64,000 nt of DNA from the NCBI GenBank assembly GCA_024235615.1, contig JACKMB010000002.1:124001-188000 (forward strand). Reading direction: 5' to 3'. The position numbers were made by a program, and so were the translations under genes. The DNA comes from Thauera sp. (GTDB lineage: Bacteria; Pseudomonadota; Gammaproteobacteria; Burkholderiales; Rhodocyclaceae). Positions 43,701-54,164 of this stretch are shown one piece after another. Every line of letters begins with the position of its first letter. Within the stretch, counting starts at the first letter, position 1. The notes under the pieces were generated by a model. That model ran no database searches. It saw nothing but the letters and a program-made list of their open reading frames with translations, and was not told the origin of the DNA.

Positions 43701-46091
43701 ATGCAATTCTCAGAACAGTGGCTGCGGACCTTCGTCGATCCGCAACTGGACAGCGCCGGACTCGGCCATCTGCTGACCATGGCCGGCCTCGAGGTCGAGG
43801 AGGCCGAACCTGCCGCGCCCGCCTTCCGTGGCGTCGTGGTGGCCAGGATCGTCGAGGCCGAGAAGCACCCCAACGCCGACAAGCTCAAGCTCTGCAAGGT
43901 CGACGCCGGCACGGGCGAGCTGCTGCAGATCGTCTGCGGCGCGCCCAATGCCGCCGCCGGCATGAAGGTACCGTGCGCGGTGGTCGGCGCGGTGCTGCCC
44001 GGCGAGTTCGAGATCAAGAAGGCCAAGCTGCGCGGCGTCGAGTCCTTCGGCATGCTGTGCTCGGCGCGCGAGCTCGGCTTCTCCGAGGACCACTCCGGCC
44101 TCTACGCGCTGCCCGAGGATGCGCCGGTGGGCACCGACATCCGCGCCTACCTCGGCCTGGACGACACCCTGTTCACGATCAAGCTGACCCCCAACCGTGC
44201 CGACTGCCTGAGCCTGACCGGTGTGGCGCGCGAGGTCGCGGCGATCACCGGCGGCGAGTTCCGTGCGCTCGCCATCGAACCCGTTTCGCCTTCGATCGAT
44301 GCACGCCGCGACATCGTGCTGGATGCGCCGCAGGCCTGTCCGCGCTACTGCGGCCGCATCCTGCGCGGCGTGGACGCTCGTGCCGCGACCCCCGACTGGA
44401 TGGCGCGCCGTCTGGTACGCAGTGGCATCCGCTCGATCAGTGCGCTGGTCGACATCACCAACTACGTCATGCTCGAGCTCGGCCAGCCGCTGCACGCCTT
44501 CGACAACACGAAGCTGCAGGGCGCCATCCACGTCCGCCTGCCGCGCGCGGGCGAGCAGGTGCTGCTGCTCAACGAACAGACCGTGACCCCGGCCGCCGAC
44601 ACCCTGCTGATCGCCGACGAGGCGCGCGCGCTCGCGCTCGCCGGCATCATGGGCGGCGAGGACAGCGGGATCACCCTCGACACCACCGAGGTCTTCCTCG
44701 AGAGCGCCTTCTTCGCCCCCGACGCGATCGCCGGCCGCGCGCGCGGCTACGGCTTCGGCTCGGACGCCTCGCACCGCTTCGAGCGCGGCGTGGACCCCGA
44801 GCTCGCGCGCGGTGCGCTCGAGCGTGCCACCCGCCTGGTGCTCGAGCTCTGCGGCGGCGAGGCCGGCCCGGTGGTCGAGGCCGTCGCGACGGACGCGCTG
44901 CCCGTGCGTGCCCCCGTGCGCCTGCGTCCGGCGCGTGCCCGCCGTGTGCTCGGCATCGTGCTCGACGACGACGACATGCTCGGCCTGCTGCGCCGTGTGC
45001 ATCTGCAGGTCGATCGCAGTGGCGACGACTTCCTGGTCACGCCGCCGTCGTGGCGCTTCGACATCGAGATCGAGGAAGACCTGATCGAGGAGATCGCCCG
45101 CCTGCACGGCTACGACAACATCCCTGCAGTCGCCCCGCAGGGCAGCCTGATGATGCTGCCGAGCACCGAGAACGGCCGCCCGGTGTGGGCGCTGCGCCAC
45201 CTGCTCGCCGCGCGCGGCTACCAGGAGGTGGTCAACTTCGCCTTCGTCGAGGAGGCGTGGGAGCGCGACTTCTGCGCCAACGAGAACCCGATCCGCCTCG
45301 CCAACCCGATCGCCAGCCACCTCAGCGTGATGCGCTCCAGCCTGATTCCCGGCCTGGTCGGCACACTCGCCGCCAACCGCAAGCGCCAGATCGACCGCGT
45401 GCGCGTGTTCGAGGTGGCGCGCGTGTTCGAGCGCAAGGCCGACGGCGAGCCCGTGCACGGTTTCCACCAGGTGATGAACATCGCCGCCCTGGCCGCCGGC
45501 CAGGTGGTGCCCGAACAGTGGGGCGAGCGCGCGCGCAACGTCGACTTCTACGATGTGAAGGGCGACCTCGAGGCCTTGTTCGCGCCGCGCGCGCTGCAGT
45601 TCACCCCGCTCTCGCATCCCGCCCTGCATCCGGGGCGCGCGGCTGCCGTGCGCCTCGACGGCCACATGATCGGCGTGCTCGGCGAGCTGCACCCGGTGTG
45701 GGTGCAGCGCTACGAGCTGGGCAGCGCGCCGGTGGTGTTCGAGGTCGCGCTCGACGCCGCGCTCGCGGCCCGCCTTCCCGCCTATGCCGAGATCTCGCGC
45801 ATGCAGGCGGTGCGGCGCGACCTCGCGCTGGTGGTGGGCAACGACCTTCCCGTCGAGCGTGTGCTCGAGGTGCTGCGCGAGGCCGCGCCGGAGATCGTGC
45901 GCGAGATCGCGCTCTTCGACCTCTACCAGGGCAGGGGCATCGACCCCGACAAGAAGAGCCTTGCCTTCAAGGTATCGATGCAAGATACTCGACGCACCCT
46001 CGAAGACGCCGAAGTCGATGCGGCGATCGCCTTGCTCGTGGCGCATGCCGAAACCGTGCTGGGTGCACGCCTGCGAGGCGCGGGAGCCTGA
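43701..46091 (+). CDS. pheT: Phenylalanyl-tRNA synthetase beta subunit
   Basis: A 796-residue PheT with all usual domains: N-terminal tRNA-binding OB fold ([23 protein letters not shown]), B3/B4 editing domain (about 210-385, [20 protein letters not shown]), B5, the inactive synthetase-like core and the C-terminal FDX-ACB anticodon domain ([17 protein letters not shown]). It binds tRNA and edits Tyr-tRNA-Phe. pheS precedes it by 49 bp and ihfA follows at once. Confidence 0.98.
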   Translation: MQFSEQWLRTFVDPQLDSAGLGHLLTMAGLEVEEAEPAAPAFRGVVVARIVEAEKHPNADKLKLCKVDAGTGELLQIVCGAPNAAAGMKVPCAVVGAVLPGEFEIKKAKLRGVESFGMLCSARELGFSEDHSGLYALPEDAPVGTDIRAYLGLDDTLFTIKLTPNRADCLSLTGVAREVAAITGGEFRALAIEPVSPSIDARRDIVLDAPQACPRYCGRILRGVDARAATPDWMARRLVRSGIRSISALVDITNYVMLELGQPLHAFDNTKLQGAIHVRLPRAGEQVLLLNEQTVTPAADTLLIADEARALALAGIMGGEDSGITLDTTEVFLESAFFAPDAIAGRARGYGFGSDASHRFERGVDPELARGALERATRLVLELCGGEAGPVVEAVATDALPVRAPVRLRPARARRVLGIVLDDDDMLGLLRRVHLQVDRSGDDFLVTPPSWRFDIEIEEDLIEEIARLHGYDNIPAVAPQGSLMMLPSTENGRPVWALRHLLAARGYQEVVNFAFVEEAWERDFCANENPIRLANPIASHLSVMRSSLIPGLVGTLAANRKRQIDRVRVFEVARVFERKADGEPVHGFHQVMNIAALAAGQVVPEQWGERARNVDFYDVKGDLEALFAPRALQFTPLSHPALHPGRAAAVRLDGHMIGVLGELHPVWVQRYELGSAPVVFEVALDAALAARLPAYAEISRMQAVRRDLALVVGNDLPVERVLEVLREAAPEIVREIALFDLYQGRGIDPDKKSLAFKVSMQDTRRTLEDAEVDAAIALLVAHAETVLGARLRGAGA

Positions 46092-46092
46092 C

Positions 46093-46398
46093 ATGACCCT
46101 CACCAAGGCCGAGCTCGCCGACCTGCTGTTCGAGCAGGTCGGGCTCAACAAGCGTGAAGCCAAGGACATGGTGGAGGGCTTCTTCGAGGAGATCCGGACG
46201 GCGCTGGAGCGCGGCGACAGCGTCAAGCTCTCCGGCTTCGGCAACTTCCAGTTGCGCGACAAGCCGCAGCGCCCGGGTCGAAACCCCAAGACCGGCGAGG
46301 AAATCCCGATCACCGCCCGGCGCGTGGTCACCTTCCATGCCAGCCAGAAACTGAAGGCCGCGGTGGAGCAACTCAGCGATGCAAGCAAGCAGCCCTGA
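46093..46398 (+). CDS. ihfA: Integration host factor subunit alpha
   Basis: A 101-residue HU/IHF protein, [27 protein letters not shown], with the DNA-binding arm [28 protein letters not shown]. It starts 1 bp after the pheT stop, as in other proteobacteria, and forms the IHF heterodimer with IhfB encoded near 32.2 kb. The downstream merR start overlaps its last 20 bp. Confidence 0.97.
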   Translation: MTLTKAELADLLFEQVGLNKREAKDMVEGFFEEIRTALERGDSVKLSGFGNFQLRDKPQRPGRNPKTGEEIPITARRVVTFHASQKLKAAVEQLSDASKQP

Positions 46399-46759
46399 AC
46401 CCGGTGGCGAGCAGCTGCCCCCGATTCCTGCGAAACGCTATTTCACGATCGGCGAGGTGAGCGAGCTGTGCTGCGTGAAGCCGCACGTGCTGCGCTACTG
46501 GGAGCAGGAGTTCACCCAGCTGAAGCCGGTCAAGCGCGGAGGCAACCGGCGCTACTACCAGCACCACGAGGTCATGCTGATCCGGCGCATCCGTCAGTTG
46601 CTGTACCAGGAGGGCTTCACCATCTCCGGTGCGCGCAACCGCCTCGGCGAGTCGGCGATCCAGGAGCAGGAGAACGGCGTGGAGCTCGAGCAGTGCAAGG
46701 CCATGCTGCGCGAGCTGCGCGCCGAGATCACCGCCACGCTGCAGGAATTGCGCGCCTGA
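46379..46759 (+). CDS. MerR family transcriptional regulator
   Basis: A 126-residue regulator. The N-terminal winged helix of MerR type is [29 protein letters not shown] (about 19-47), followed by [22 protein letters not shown] and a C-terminal dimerisation coiled-coil. No metal-binding cysteine loop is seen, so it is not a CueR/ZntR-type sensor. The gene next to ihfA in many betaproteobacteria is of this type. The start overlaps ihfA by 20 bp, so they are probably co-translated. Effector unknown. Confidence 0.9.
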   Translation: MQASSPEPGGEQLPPIPAKRYFTIGEVSELCCVKPHVLRYWEQEFTQLKPVKRGGNRRYYQHHEVMLIRRIRQLLYQEGFTISGARNRLGESAIQEQENGVELEQCKAMLRELRAEITATLQELRA

Positions 46760-46842
46760 TCCCGCAGGCGCTCTCGTCGCCAAGTCGTCGCTCGCAAAAA
46801 TACTGGTATTTCTGGAAACCGCTGCTATAATGGCGGCTTGTG

Positions 46843-46920
<78 letters not shown>

Positions 46921-46930
46921 ATCAAATCAA

Positions 46931-46951
46931 CCGGCCCAGGCCGGTTTTTTT
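46931..46951 (+). terminator. Rho-independent terminator after tRNA-Pro
   Basis: CCGGCC (46931-46936), CA, GGCCGG (46939-46944) and TTTTTTT. Confidence 0.88.
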
Positions 46952-47070
46952 GTTTGCGCCGTTCGCCGGCGTGCCGCCCGGTACGCCATGCTAATATCCC
47001 CGCTCTCGCCGGTTCGCGGCGCCCCGTTCAGGCCCTCGCAACTCTTCGCAGCCACCCGCACGGAATCAAG

Positions 47071-47814
47071 ATGCGCATCCTGGTCAGCAACGACGACGGT
47101 TACTTCGCCCCGGGCATCGCAGCCCTTGCCGAGGCGCTCGGCACGATCGGTGAGGTCACCGTGGTCGCGCCCGAGCGCGACCGCAGCGGCGCAAGCAACT
47201 CGCTGACGCTCGATCGTCCGCTCTCGCTTCGCCGGACCTCCAACGGCTTTTACCACGTCAATGGCACCCCGACCGACTGCGTCCATCTCGCCGTCACCGG
47301 GATGCTCGACCACCTGCCCGACATGGTCGTCTCCGGCGTCAATCATGGTGCCAACATGGGGGACGACACGGTGTACTCGGGCACGGTCGCGGCCGCCACC
47401 GAGGGCTTCCTGCTCGGCGTGCCGTCGATCGCGGTCTCGCTGGTGAGCAAGTCGGCCACCGACTTCACCGCCGCCGCCCGCGTCGCGCGTGATCTCGCCG
47501 AGCGCTTCATGCACAACCCCTTTCCGCGCCCGGTGCTGCTCAACGTCAATGTGCCCGACGTGGCTTACGAGCGCCTGCAGGGCATCCGCGTCACCCGCCT
47601 GGGCAAGCGCCACAAGGCCGAGCCGGTGGTGCGCAGCGAGACGCCGCGCGGCGAGACCGTGTACTGGGTGGGCGCCGCCGGTGGTGCCGCCGACGCGGGC
47701 GAGGGCACCGACTTCCATGCGGTGGCAAACGGCTTCGTTTCGGTCACGCCGCTGCAGATCGACCTCACCCACACCGGCCTGATCGCGCCGGTCTTCGACT
47801 GGTTGCAGCGGTGA
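47071..47814 (+). CDS. surE: 5'/3'-nucleotidase SurE
   Basis: A 247-residue SurE. The start [20 protein letters not shown] carries the Asp-Asp metal site; [21 protein letters not shown] and [23 protein letters not shown] are the other conserved parts. It dephosphorylates nucleoside monophosphates and is linked to stationary-phase survival. It is the first gene of surE-pcm-nlpD-rpoS; the pcm GTG start overlaps its stop. Confidence 0.97.
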   Translation: MRILVSNDDGYFAPGIAALAEALGTIGEVTVVAPERDRSGASNSLTLDRPLSLRRTSNGFYHVNGTPTDCVHLAVTGMLDHLPDMVVSGVNHGANMGDDTVYSGTVAAATEGFLLGVPSIAVSLVSKSATDFTAAARVARDLAERFMHNPFPRPVLLNVNVPDVAYERLQGIRVTRLGKRHKAEPVVRSETPRGETVYWVGAAGGAADAGEGTDFHAVANGFVSVTPLQIDLTHTGLIAPVFDWLQR

Positions 47815-48464
47815 ACATGCGTTCGTCCGACCCCGGGCAGGCTTCGCGCGCGCGCGCGCGCATGGTCGAGCGGCTGCGCGCCCAGGGCATTCGCGACGAG
47901 CGCGTGCTCGCGGCGATGCAGGCGGTGCCTCGTCACGCCTTCGTGGATGAGGGGCTCGCCTTCAGCGCCTACGACGACACCCCGCTGCCGATCGGCTTCC
48001 AGCAGACCATCTCGCAACCCTTCGTGGTGGCGCGCATGCTCGAACTGCTGCGCAGCGGCCGCGAGCTCGGACGCACGCTCGAGGTGGGCGCTGGCTGCGG
48101 CTACCAGGCGGCAGTGCTGTCGCTGCTCGCCACCGAGGTCTACGCGGTCGAGCGCATCCGCGGCCTGCTCGATCGCGCACGCGCGAACCTGCGGCCTTTG
48201 CGTCTGCCCAACGTACGGTTGAAACTTGCCGACGGTAGCCTCGGTCTTCCCGAGGCTGCGCCGTTCGACAGCATCATCGTCGCCGCGGCGGCGAGCGGCC
48301 TGCCGCCGGCGCTCAAGGAACAACTCGCCCCCGCCGGGCGCCTGATCATCCCGGTTGGCGGAGCGGAGCAGCGCCTGCTGCTGATCGAGCGCCAAGGCAA
48401 CACCTTCCGCGAGACCTGGTGCGAGGCGGTGCGCTTCGTTCCGCTCATCGCGGGTACTGACTGA
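47811..48464 (+). CDS. pcm: Protein-L-isoaspartate O-methyltransferase
   Basis: A 217-residue SAM-dependent methyltransferase. The SAM motif is [18 protein letters not shown], with [15 protein letters not shown] and [17 protein letters not shown] downstream; the substrate region [17 protein letters not shown] is typical. It starts repair of isoaspartate in aged proteins. GTG at 47811 overlaps the surE stop (GTGA); an ATG at 47817 is an alternative. Confidence 0.96.
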   Translation: MNMRSSDPGQASRARARMVERLRAQGIRDERVLAAMQAVPRHAFVDEGLAFSAYDDTPLPIGFQQTISQPFVVARMLELLRSGRELGRTLEVGAGCGYQAAVLSLLATEVYAVERIRGLLDRARANLRPLRLPNVRLKLADGSLGLPEAAPFDSIIVAAAASGLPPALKEQLAPAGRLIIPVGGAEQRLLLIERQGNTFRETWCEAVRFVPLIAGTD

Positions 48465-48479
48465 ACACGGTATTTTTCG

Positions 48480-49310
48480 ATGCACAAGAACATTCCTTCC
48501 CTCATCGCCCTCCTCGCTGCAGCGCTGCTTGCGGGCTGCGCCTCGCAGGGGACCGCGCCAGTGCGCGACGGCAGCGGTGTCTCCTCGGCGCCGGCGGCTT
48601 CGGTCTCGCCCAGTACCGGTTATCACACCGTCCGGCCCGGCGAGACCTTGCTCGGCATCGCACGCCAATACGGCGTCACGCTGCCCGACCTCGTGTCGTG
48701 GAACCGGATCACGGATCCCGACCAGATCCACGTCGGCCAGACCCTGCGCGTGTCCCCGTCGGCGGCGGCGGGAGCCATCGCGGGATCGGGTGGGGCCGTG
48801 GTGACCCCGGTCCCCGCGACCGGCTCGCTCGCCGGCACGGTTCCGACCGTGCGCGAGCCTGTCGGAGGGCGGGCGCCGGTGGCCGAGCCGGCGCCGGTGG
48901 AGGCTTCGCCGCCAGTCGCGGTCGAGACGCCGCCGTCGGCTGTGGGGGGGCAGTGGAAATGGCCGGCATCCGGTACGGTGATCGCCGGTTTCAACGAGTC
49001 ATCCAACAAGGGCCTGGATATCGGCGGAGCGGTCGGCGAGCCGGTGTACGCTGCGGCCGCCGGCAAGGTTGTTTATGCGGGAAGTGGCCTGCGGGGCTAT
49101 GGCAAGTTGATCGTGATCAAGCATAATCAGGAATACAACTCCGTGTATGCTCACAACGACAAGCTCCTGGTCAAGGAAGACGACCAGGTGACACAGGGCC
49201 AGAAGATCGCTGAACTCGGCAGTTCGGAAGCCGACCGGCCCAAGCTTCATTTCGAGATCCGCAAGCAGGGCAAGGCGGTCGACCCGACCGGATATCTGCC
49301 TGCGCGCTGA
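48480..49310 (+). CDS. nlpD: NlpD-like lipoprotein activator of amidases
   Basis: A 276-residue lipoprotein with lipobox LLAGC (Cys20), a LysM domain (about 45-92, [19 protein letters not shown]), a proline/valine/alanine linker and a C-terminal LytM/M23 domain. The M23 zinc ligands are degenerate: the HxxxD position reads NKGLDIG with no histidine, though LHFEIR remains. As in E. coli NlpD, it is therefore likely an activator of a cell-wall amidase, not a peptidase. rpoS promoters often lie within nlpD. Confidence 0.94.
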   Translation: MHKNIPSLIALLAAALLAGCASQGTAPVRDGSGVSSAPAASVSPSTGYHTVRPGETLLGIARQYGVTLPDLVSWNRITDPDQIHVGQTLRVSPSAAAGAIAGSGGAVVTPVPATGSLAGTVPTVREPVGGRAPVAEPAPVEASPPVAVETPPSAVGGQWKWPASGTVIAGFNESSNKGLDIGGAVGEPVYAAAAGKVVYAGSGLRGYGKLIVIKHNQEYNSVYAHNDKLLVKEDDQVTQGQKIAELGSSEADRPKLHFEIRKQGKAVDPTGYLPAR

Positions 49311-49321
49311 GGAGGGCGAGG

Positions 49322-50260
49322 ATGGAAGAACCGGGCAATCTTGATGAGCTGGAGAGGCAGCAGGAACCGGATCTTCCACCTGAGGTGGAGGTGTTCTCGT
49401 TTCAGGCTCCCCCGGTCGTCGAGAACGAGTTCTTCAGCGACGTCACCCAGCTCTACCTCAACGAGATCGGCGCCAACCCGCTGCTGACCGCAGAGGAGGA
49501 GGGCGTGATCGCTCGCCGTGTGCGGATGGGTGATTTCGATGCGCGCCAGACGATGATCGAGCGCAACCTGCGCCTCGTCGTCAATATCGCCAAGCACTAC
49601 CTCAACCGTGGCATCCCGCTGCTCGACCTGGTCGAGGAGGGCAACCTCGGGCTGATGCATGCGCTCGAGAAATTCGATCCCGAGCGCGGTTTTCGTTTCT
49701 CGACCTACGCGACCTGGTGGATCCGGCAGAACATCGAGCGCGCGATCATGAACCAGTCGCGCACGATCCGCCTGCCGGTGCACGTGGTCAAGGAGCTCAA
49801 CCAGGTCTTGCGCGCGCAGCGCCACATCGAGGCCGACTGCAACGGCGAGTCCTCGCTCGAGCAGATCGCGAACCGGCTCGGCAAGACGATCGAAGAGGTT
49901 CGCAGCATCCTCGCGCTCGGGGAACATACGGCTTCGCTGGACGCGCCGCTCGACATCGATCCGACACTGTCGATCGGCGAGTCGCTCGCGGACGAACACC
50001 AGGCGAGCGCCGACGTGCAGATCCAGTGCTCCGAAGTCGAGCAGCTCGTGCGCGAATGGCTCGCCATGCTCAACGACAAGCAGCGCATGGTGATCCGCCA
50101 CCGTTACGGCATCGACGAGTGCGAGCTGTTGACGCTGGAGGAGCTCGCCGAGCGCCTGGAGCTCACGCGCGAGCGCGTCCGCCAGATCCAGCTCGAAGCG
50201 CTCGGGCAACTGCGCCGCATCCTGCGCCGCCGCGGAATCCCGCGTGACGCGCTGCTCTAG
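49322..50260 (+). CDS. rpoS: RNA polymerase sigma factor RpoS
   Basis: A 312-residue sigma-38. Region 1.2 starts [21 protein letters not shown]; region 2 has [55 protein letters not shown] split over 2.1-2.4; region 4.2 is [21 protein letters not shown]. It directs general stress and stationary-phase transcription. It starts 11 bp after nlpD and converges on the DUF2189 gene with 18 bp between stops. Confidence 0.98.
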   Translation: MEEPGNLDELERQQEPDLPPEVEVFSFQAPPVVENEFFSDVTQLYLNEIGANPLLTAEEEGVIARRVRMGDFDARQTMIERNLRLVVNIAKHYLNRGIPLLDLVEEGNLGLMHALEKFDPERGFRFSTYATWWIRQNIERAIMNQSRTIRLPVHVVKELNQVLRAQRHIEADCNGESSLEQIANRLGKTIEEVRSILALGEHTASLDAPLDIDPTLSIGESLADEHQASADVQIQCSEVEQLVREWLAMLNDKQRMVIRHRYGIDECELLTLEELAERLELTRERVRQIQLEALGQLRRILRRRGIPRDALL

Positions 50261-50278
50261 GCGAGCGCAGAGCGCGCC

Positions 50279-51052
50279 TCAAGCCAGCGGGAAGACGCGG
50301 TAGTAGAGCTCCCTGCTCGCGTAGGCCATCACCGGCAGACTCACGAGCAGCAGGGGAAGCGCCATGATGCTGCCCATGATCACCGCGGCGAGCAGGAAGG
50401 CCCAGCACATCATCACGCCGAAGCGACCGAAGACCGCGCGCACGCTCGCCACCACGCCCGAGACCAGGGTGGCGCGGCCGTCGTAGATCAGCGGGATCGA
50501 GAAGGCCGAGGCAGCGAAGAGGATGAACGCGAGCACGCCGCCCATGATTGCGCTGTAGCCGGCGTAATCGAGCACGACCTGCTCGATTCGCAGCAGGCGC
50601 AGGAAGCCGATCGGCTCGCGGCCCACCATGAAGCCGTAGAGGATGCCTGCGTCGGTGATCCAGATCAGGAAGAGCAAGCCACACACGAAGGACACCACCC
50701 AGCCGCCGCGCGGCATCTGGCGGAAGCCGCTCCAGATGTCGCCGAAGCTCGGATTGCGGCCCTTGCGCAGCTTGTCCGAGACGCCGAAGAAGCCGGCGAG
50801 CAGGATCGGGCCCACGAGCATGAAACCCCCGGCGAGCGACAGGCTCATCGGCGCGATCGCGCCGAACTCCAGGAGCCCGAACATTAGCGCGCCGATCGCC
50901 ACGAAGAGCAGCGCGAAAGCCATGCTCAGCATTGGAATCGCGCGGAACTGCGCAAGGCCGAAGCGGAGCGCCCCGCCGAGGTCGGCGAGGCCGAGCGGCG
51001 CCGGGTGCAGGGTGGTCTGGTCGACGGTCGGCGGTGGGGCGCTTGCAGGCAT
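50279..51052 (-). CDS. DUF2189 family integral membrane protein
   Basis: A 257-residue membrane protein with about six hydrophobic helices (e.g. MLSMAFALLFVAIGALMFGLL, LAGGFMLVGPILLAGFFG, AILAFILFAASAFSIPLIYD-like and CWAFLLAAVIMGSIMALPLLL). It matches the DUF2189 (PF09955) pattern from memory. No catalytic or transport motif is apparent. It lies 11 bp before mltB (its upstream neighbour on this strand) and may share its transcript. Function unknown. Confidence 0.8.
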   Translation of the reverse strand: MPASAPPPTVDQTTLHPAPLGLADLGGALRFGLAQFRAIPMLSMAFALLFVAIGALMFGLLEFGAIAPMSLSLAGGFMLVGPILLAGFFGVSDKLRKGRNPSFGDIWSGFRQMPRGGWVVSFVCGLLFLIWITDAGILYGFMVGREPIGFLRLLRIEQVVLDYAGYSAIMGGVLAFILFAASAFSIPLIYDGRATLVSGVVASVRAVFGRFGVMMCWAFLLAAVIMGSIMALPLLLVSLPVMAYASRELYYRVFPLA

Positions 51053-51063
51053 GGGCGGATCCT

Positions 51064-52149
51064 TCAGCGGCGTTCGGCGCGGATCTCCTCGACCAGCCGG
51101 CCCAGGCGCAGTGCCTCGGCGAGCTCGAACACCGACATGGCGTAGAAACTGCTTCGATTGTAGCGCGTGATGACGTAGAAGTTCCGGTAGCCGAGCCAGT
51201 ACTCGGTGCCGGAGCCTGGCGTCTCCAGGTCGACCAGGGTCGCGACGGCGGCGGCTGTGCGGCCGTCGGCGGTGGTGACGCCGTTGTCGGCGAGCACGGC
51301 GGGTGCGAGGGTCGGTTCGATCCCGGCCGCGACCAGGCTGGCGGTATCGGTGGCGGGCGACAGGCGGGCGCGCTCGGCGACCGGTGCGCCCGCCTGCCAG
51401 CCGTGCGCGCGCAGGTAGTTGGCGACGCTGCCGATGGCGTCGATCGGATCGGACTCGAAGTCGATGGCGCCGCTATGGTCGAAATCGAGCGCGTAGGCGC
51501 GCATGCTGCTCGGCAGGAACTGCGGGTAGCCGAGCGCGCCGGCGAAGGAGCCGTAGTAGCTCGCCGGGTCGCGTCCCTGTTCGCGTGCGAGCAGGAACAG
51601 GGCTTCGAGCTCGCGACGGAAGAGCTCGGCGCGCGGCGGGTAGTCGAAGGCGAGCGTGGCGAGCGTCGAGAGGGTCTCGAAGTTGCCGGTGTTGCGCCCG
51701 TAGATGGTCTCCACCCCGATGATCGCGACGATCACCTCGGCCGGGACGCCGGTCTCGCGCTCGGCGCGAGCGAGGGTGTCGGCGTGCTCGCGCCAGAAGC
51801 GCATGCCGCCGTCGATGCGGGTGCGGTCGAGGAAGCGCGCGCGGTAGGAGTGCCACGAGCGCACGCCCTTGCGAGTGGGTGGAGTGATCAGGCGGATCAC
51901 CTCGGGATCGTGACGGGCGCCGGCCAGGGCACGTTCGATCTCGGTGGCGTCGAGCGCATGGCGGCTGGCGATCTCCGCGGCGAAGGTGCGAGCGTCCTCG
52001 CGCCCTGCATACGATGCGTGCGCGGCCGCGGGCGTGCCTAGCGCGATTGCGAGCGCGAGGGCGGTGACGAGCTTGCCGAGCGGGCGGATCCGGGTCGCGG
52101 CTGGCGGTGCGGCGGCGGCGCGCGAGGTTTGGTGCGAGGTCGAGTTCAT
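51064..52149 (-). CDS. mltB: Lytic murein transglycosylase B
   Basis: A 361-residue secreted or lipid-free MltB. An N-terminal hydrophobic segment (about 27-45, LVTALALAIALGTPAAAHA) is a signal peptide without a lipobox. The SLT_2 core has the catalytic glutamate in AIIGVETIYGRNTG and the family motifs YYGSFAGALGYPQFLPSSMRAYAL and DAIGSVANYLRAHGW. It cuts glycan strands of peptidoglycan, leaving anhydro-MurNAc ends. The start overlaps the stop of the transglutaminase gene (ATGA). Confidence 0.95.
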   Translation of the reverse strand: MNSTSHQTSRAAAAPPAATRIRPLGKLVTALALAIALGTPAAAHASYAGREDARTFAAEIASRHALDATEIERALAGARHDPEVIRLITPPTRKGVRSWHSYRARFLDRTRIDGGMRFWREHADTLARAERETGVPAEVIVAIIGVETIYGRNTGNFETLSTLATLAFDYPPRAELFRRELEALFLLAREQGRDPASYYGSFAGALGYPQFLPSSMRAYALDFDHSGAIDFESDPIDAIGSVANYLRAHGWQAGAPVAERARLSPATDTASLVAAGIEPTLAPAVLADNGVTTADGRTAAAVATLVDLETPGSGTEYWLGYRNFYVITRYNRSSFYAMSVFELAEALRLGRLVEEIRAERR

Positions 52150-54164
52150 TTGAGTCGCAATGAGGCGATGCGGTTTTCCAGAGTCCGGAGATCCTCCTCC
52201 GGGGCGTGCGGGCCGTAGCGCAGGCTCGCGTAGAGCACGCAGATCTCGCGCAGTTCCCGGGCGTGTGCAGGGAAGTGCGCGGCGAGCGCCTCGGCATAGT
52301 CAAGGGGGCCCTGCCAGGGTGGGCGCGGCAGGCCGCACGCGGCCATCCTCGCGCAGAAGCGCTCCCATTCGCGGGCGAGGGCGTCGCGCGTGCGCGCGCC
52401 GCGCAGGCTCCAGCCGTAGAGGGCGGCGAGCAGCAGCACCGCTGCGCCGGCCAGTACGCCGAGGGTCCGTGCCAGCCTGTCCGCGCCGAGGCCGATGCGG
52501 GCGAGCAGTTCGCGCTGGCGCTCGGGATTGTAGCCAAGGACCTGCTGGTTCCACAGGTTGGCGACGGCTTCCCAGCGGTGGCGAAGGTCGCGCAGCCAGA
52601 CCATGTCGGTGCGCAGCATGAAAGGGAGCTCGCCCGCGCCGGCGAGTGCCGCGGCGAGCCCGCCGTCGATGCGCTCGGGGGCGGCGAGTGCGGTCGGATC
52701 CACCCGCAGCCAGCCGCGCCCCTGCAGCCAGACTTCGGCCCAGGCGTGCGCGTCGGACTGGCGTACCACGAGGTGACCGTCGATCGGATTGAGCTCGCCG
52801 CCCTGGTAGCCGGTGACGATTCGCGTCGGTACGCCTGCGGCGCGCATGAGCACGGCGAAGGCGGAGGCGAAGTGCTCGCAGAAGCCGCGCCGGGTGTCGA
52901 ACAGGAACTCGTCGGCGGTATGGCGGCCGAGCAGCGGGGGGCGCAGGGTGTAGGCGAGGCGCAGGCCGCGTAGCCGGGCGAGCACGCGCTCGAGGATCTC
53001 GGCGTGGTCGCGCGCGCCGGTGGCGAGCTCGGCGGCGAGTTCGCGGCTGCGTGGGTTGCTGTCGGCCGGCAGGGCGGTGGCTGCGGCCAGTACCGCGGGT
53101 GATTCCTCGACCCCTGCTTGCGTCTGCGGATAGGCTCCGAGCGCGAATCGTGCGCGCGCCCGCAAGGGTTCGGCGGCGAGCGCACGCAGGTCGCTGGTGT
53201 AGCGGATCGCCGGCTGCGCCGAGCCCGGGTGCTCGAGCGCGAGCAGCCAGCGGCGCTGGTGCGGCTCGATGGTGAGCAGGTAGTCGATGCGCTCGCCCTG
53301 CAGCGGGTAGGCGGGCGAGGCGGACTCGACGACCGCTTCGGCACGCCATTCGCGGCCGTCGAAGCGGCTGAGCACCGGGCCGCGCCAGTAGCGCTGCGCC
53401 GGAGGCGGTGGCGGACCGGAGAAGGCGGCGCGCAGGGCGATCGCCTCGGACTGGCCGAGTACGCTGATCGAGCCCGGGCGCATCGTCTCGGACAGCCCGG
53501 TGCGCGCCGAGAACGCATCCGCCGGCAGGCCCCACAGGGGGCCCTGGATGCGCGGGAAGAGCACGAACAGCACGAGCATGAAGGGTATGCCCTGGGCGAG
53601 CAGGGCGGCCGCGGTGCGCAGGTGCTCGCGCTGGCTGCCGTCAGGGTCGGCGAGCGCGACCAGAGCACCGAGCGCGAGCAGGGTCCCGCCGAGGACCAGC
53701 GCGGCCACCGGCAGCGACTGGTCCTCGAGGAAGAGCGCCAGCTGCAGGAACAGGCAGAGCAGCACCGCCGCGCGGATGTCGCGTGCCGCGCGCGTCTCGA
53801 GCAACTTGAGGCCGAGCAGCAGGACCAGCACGGCCACCCCGGGCTCGCGGCCGAAGAAGTGGCCGAACTCCAGCCGTACCCCCGCCGCGACGGCAAGCGC
53901 GAGCGCGAACAGCAATACGCCCGGCGGTGGCCGGCTACCGCGCCACAGCAGCAGTGCGCGCCACGCCAGCAGGGCGAGGCCGAGCGCCGTGATCCATGCG
54001 GGAAGCCAGACCGAATGCGGGGCGATCGCCATTGCTGCGGCGCCGAGCAGCCACGCGCCCTGGTTGCGGCGGAGCGTCGGCGCCAGCGGGGTGACGCGTT
54101 CTCGGGGCAGCGCGCCGCCGTGGCGGAAGAGGCCGAGCCGGCGTGACGAGCGGGCAGTGCTCAT
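52146..54164 (-). CDS. TgpA-like transglutaminase-domain membrane protein
   Basis: A 672-residue protein starting MSTARSSRRLGLF (the longer frame upstream is non-coding). The N-terminal third has several membrane helices (DUF3488), followed by a periplasmic transglutaminase-like core with catalytic Cys in TRRGFCEHFASAFAVLMRAAG, His in SDAHAWAEVWL and Asp in WLRVDPT, then a further membrane helix and a DUF4129-like tail. In Pseudomonas TgpA is essential and peptidoglycan-related. Both start and stop overlap neighbours (ATGA), so DUF58, TgpA and MltB are co-translated. Confidence 0.93.
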   Translation of the reverse strand: MSTARSSRRLGLFRHGGALPRERVTPLAPTLRRNQGAWLLGAAAMAIAPHSVWLPAWITALGLALLAWRALLLWRGSRPPPGVLLFALALAVAAGVRLEFGHFFGREPGVAVLVLLLGLKLLETRAARDIRAAVLLCLFLQLALFLEDQSLPVAALVLGGTLLALGALVALADPDGSQREHLRTAAALLAQGIPFMLVLFVLFPRIQGPLWGLPADAFSARTGLSETMRPGSISVLGQSEAIALRAAFSGPPPPPAQRYWRGPVLSRFDGREWRAEAVVESASPAYPLQGERIDYLLTIEPHQRRWLLALEHPGSAQPAIRYTSDLRALAAEPLRARARFALGAYPQTQAGVEESPAVLAAATALPADSNPRSRELAAELATGARDHAEILERVLARLRGLRLAYTLRPPLLGRHTADEFLFDTRRGFCEHFASAFAVLMRAAGVPTRIVTGYQGGELNPIDGHLVVRQSDAHAWAEVWLQGRGWLRVDPTALAAPERIDGGLAAALAGAGELPFMLRTDMVWLRDLRHRWEAVANLWNQQVLGYNPERQRELLARIGLGADRLARTLGVLAGAAVLLLAALYGWSLRGARTRDALAREWERFCARMAACGLPRPPWQGPLDYAEALAAHFPAHARELREICVLYASLRYGPHAPEEDLRTLENRIASLRLK

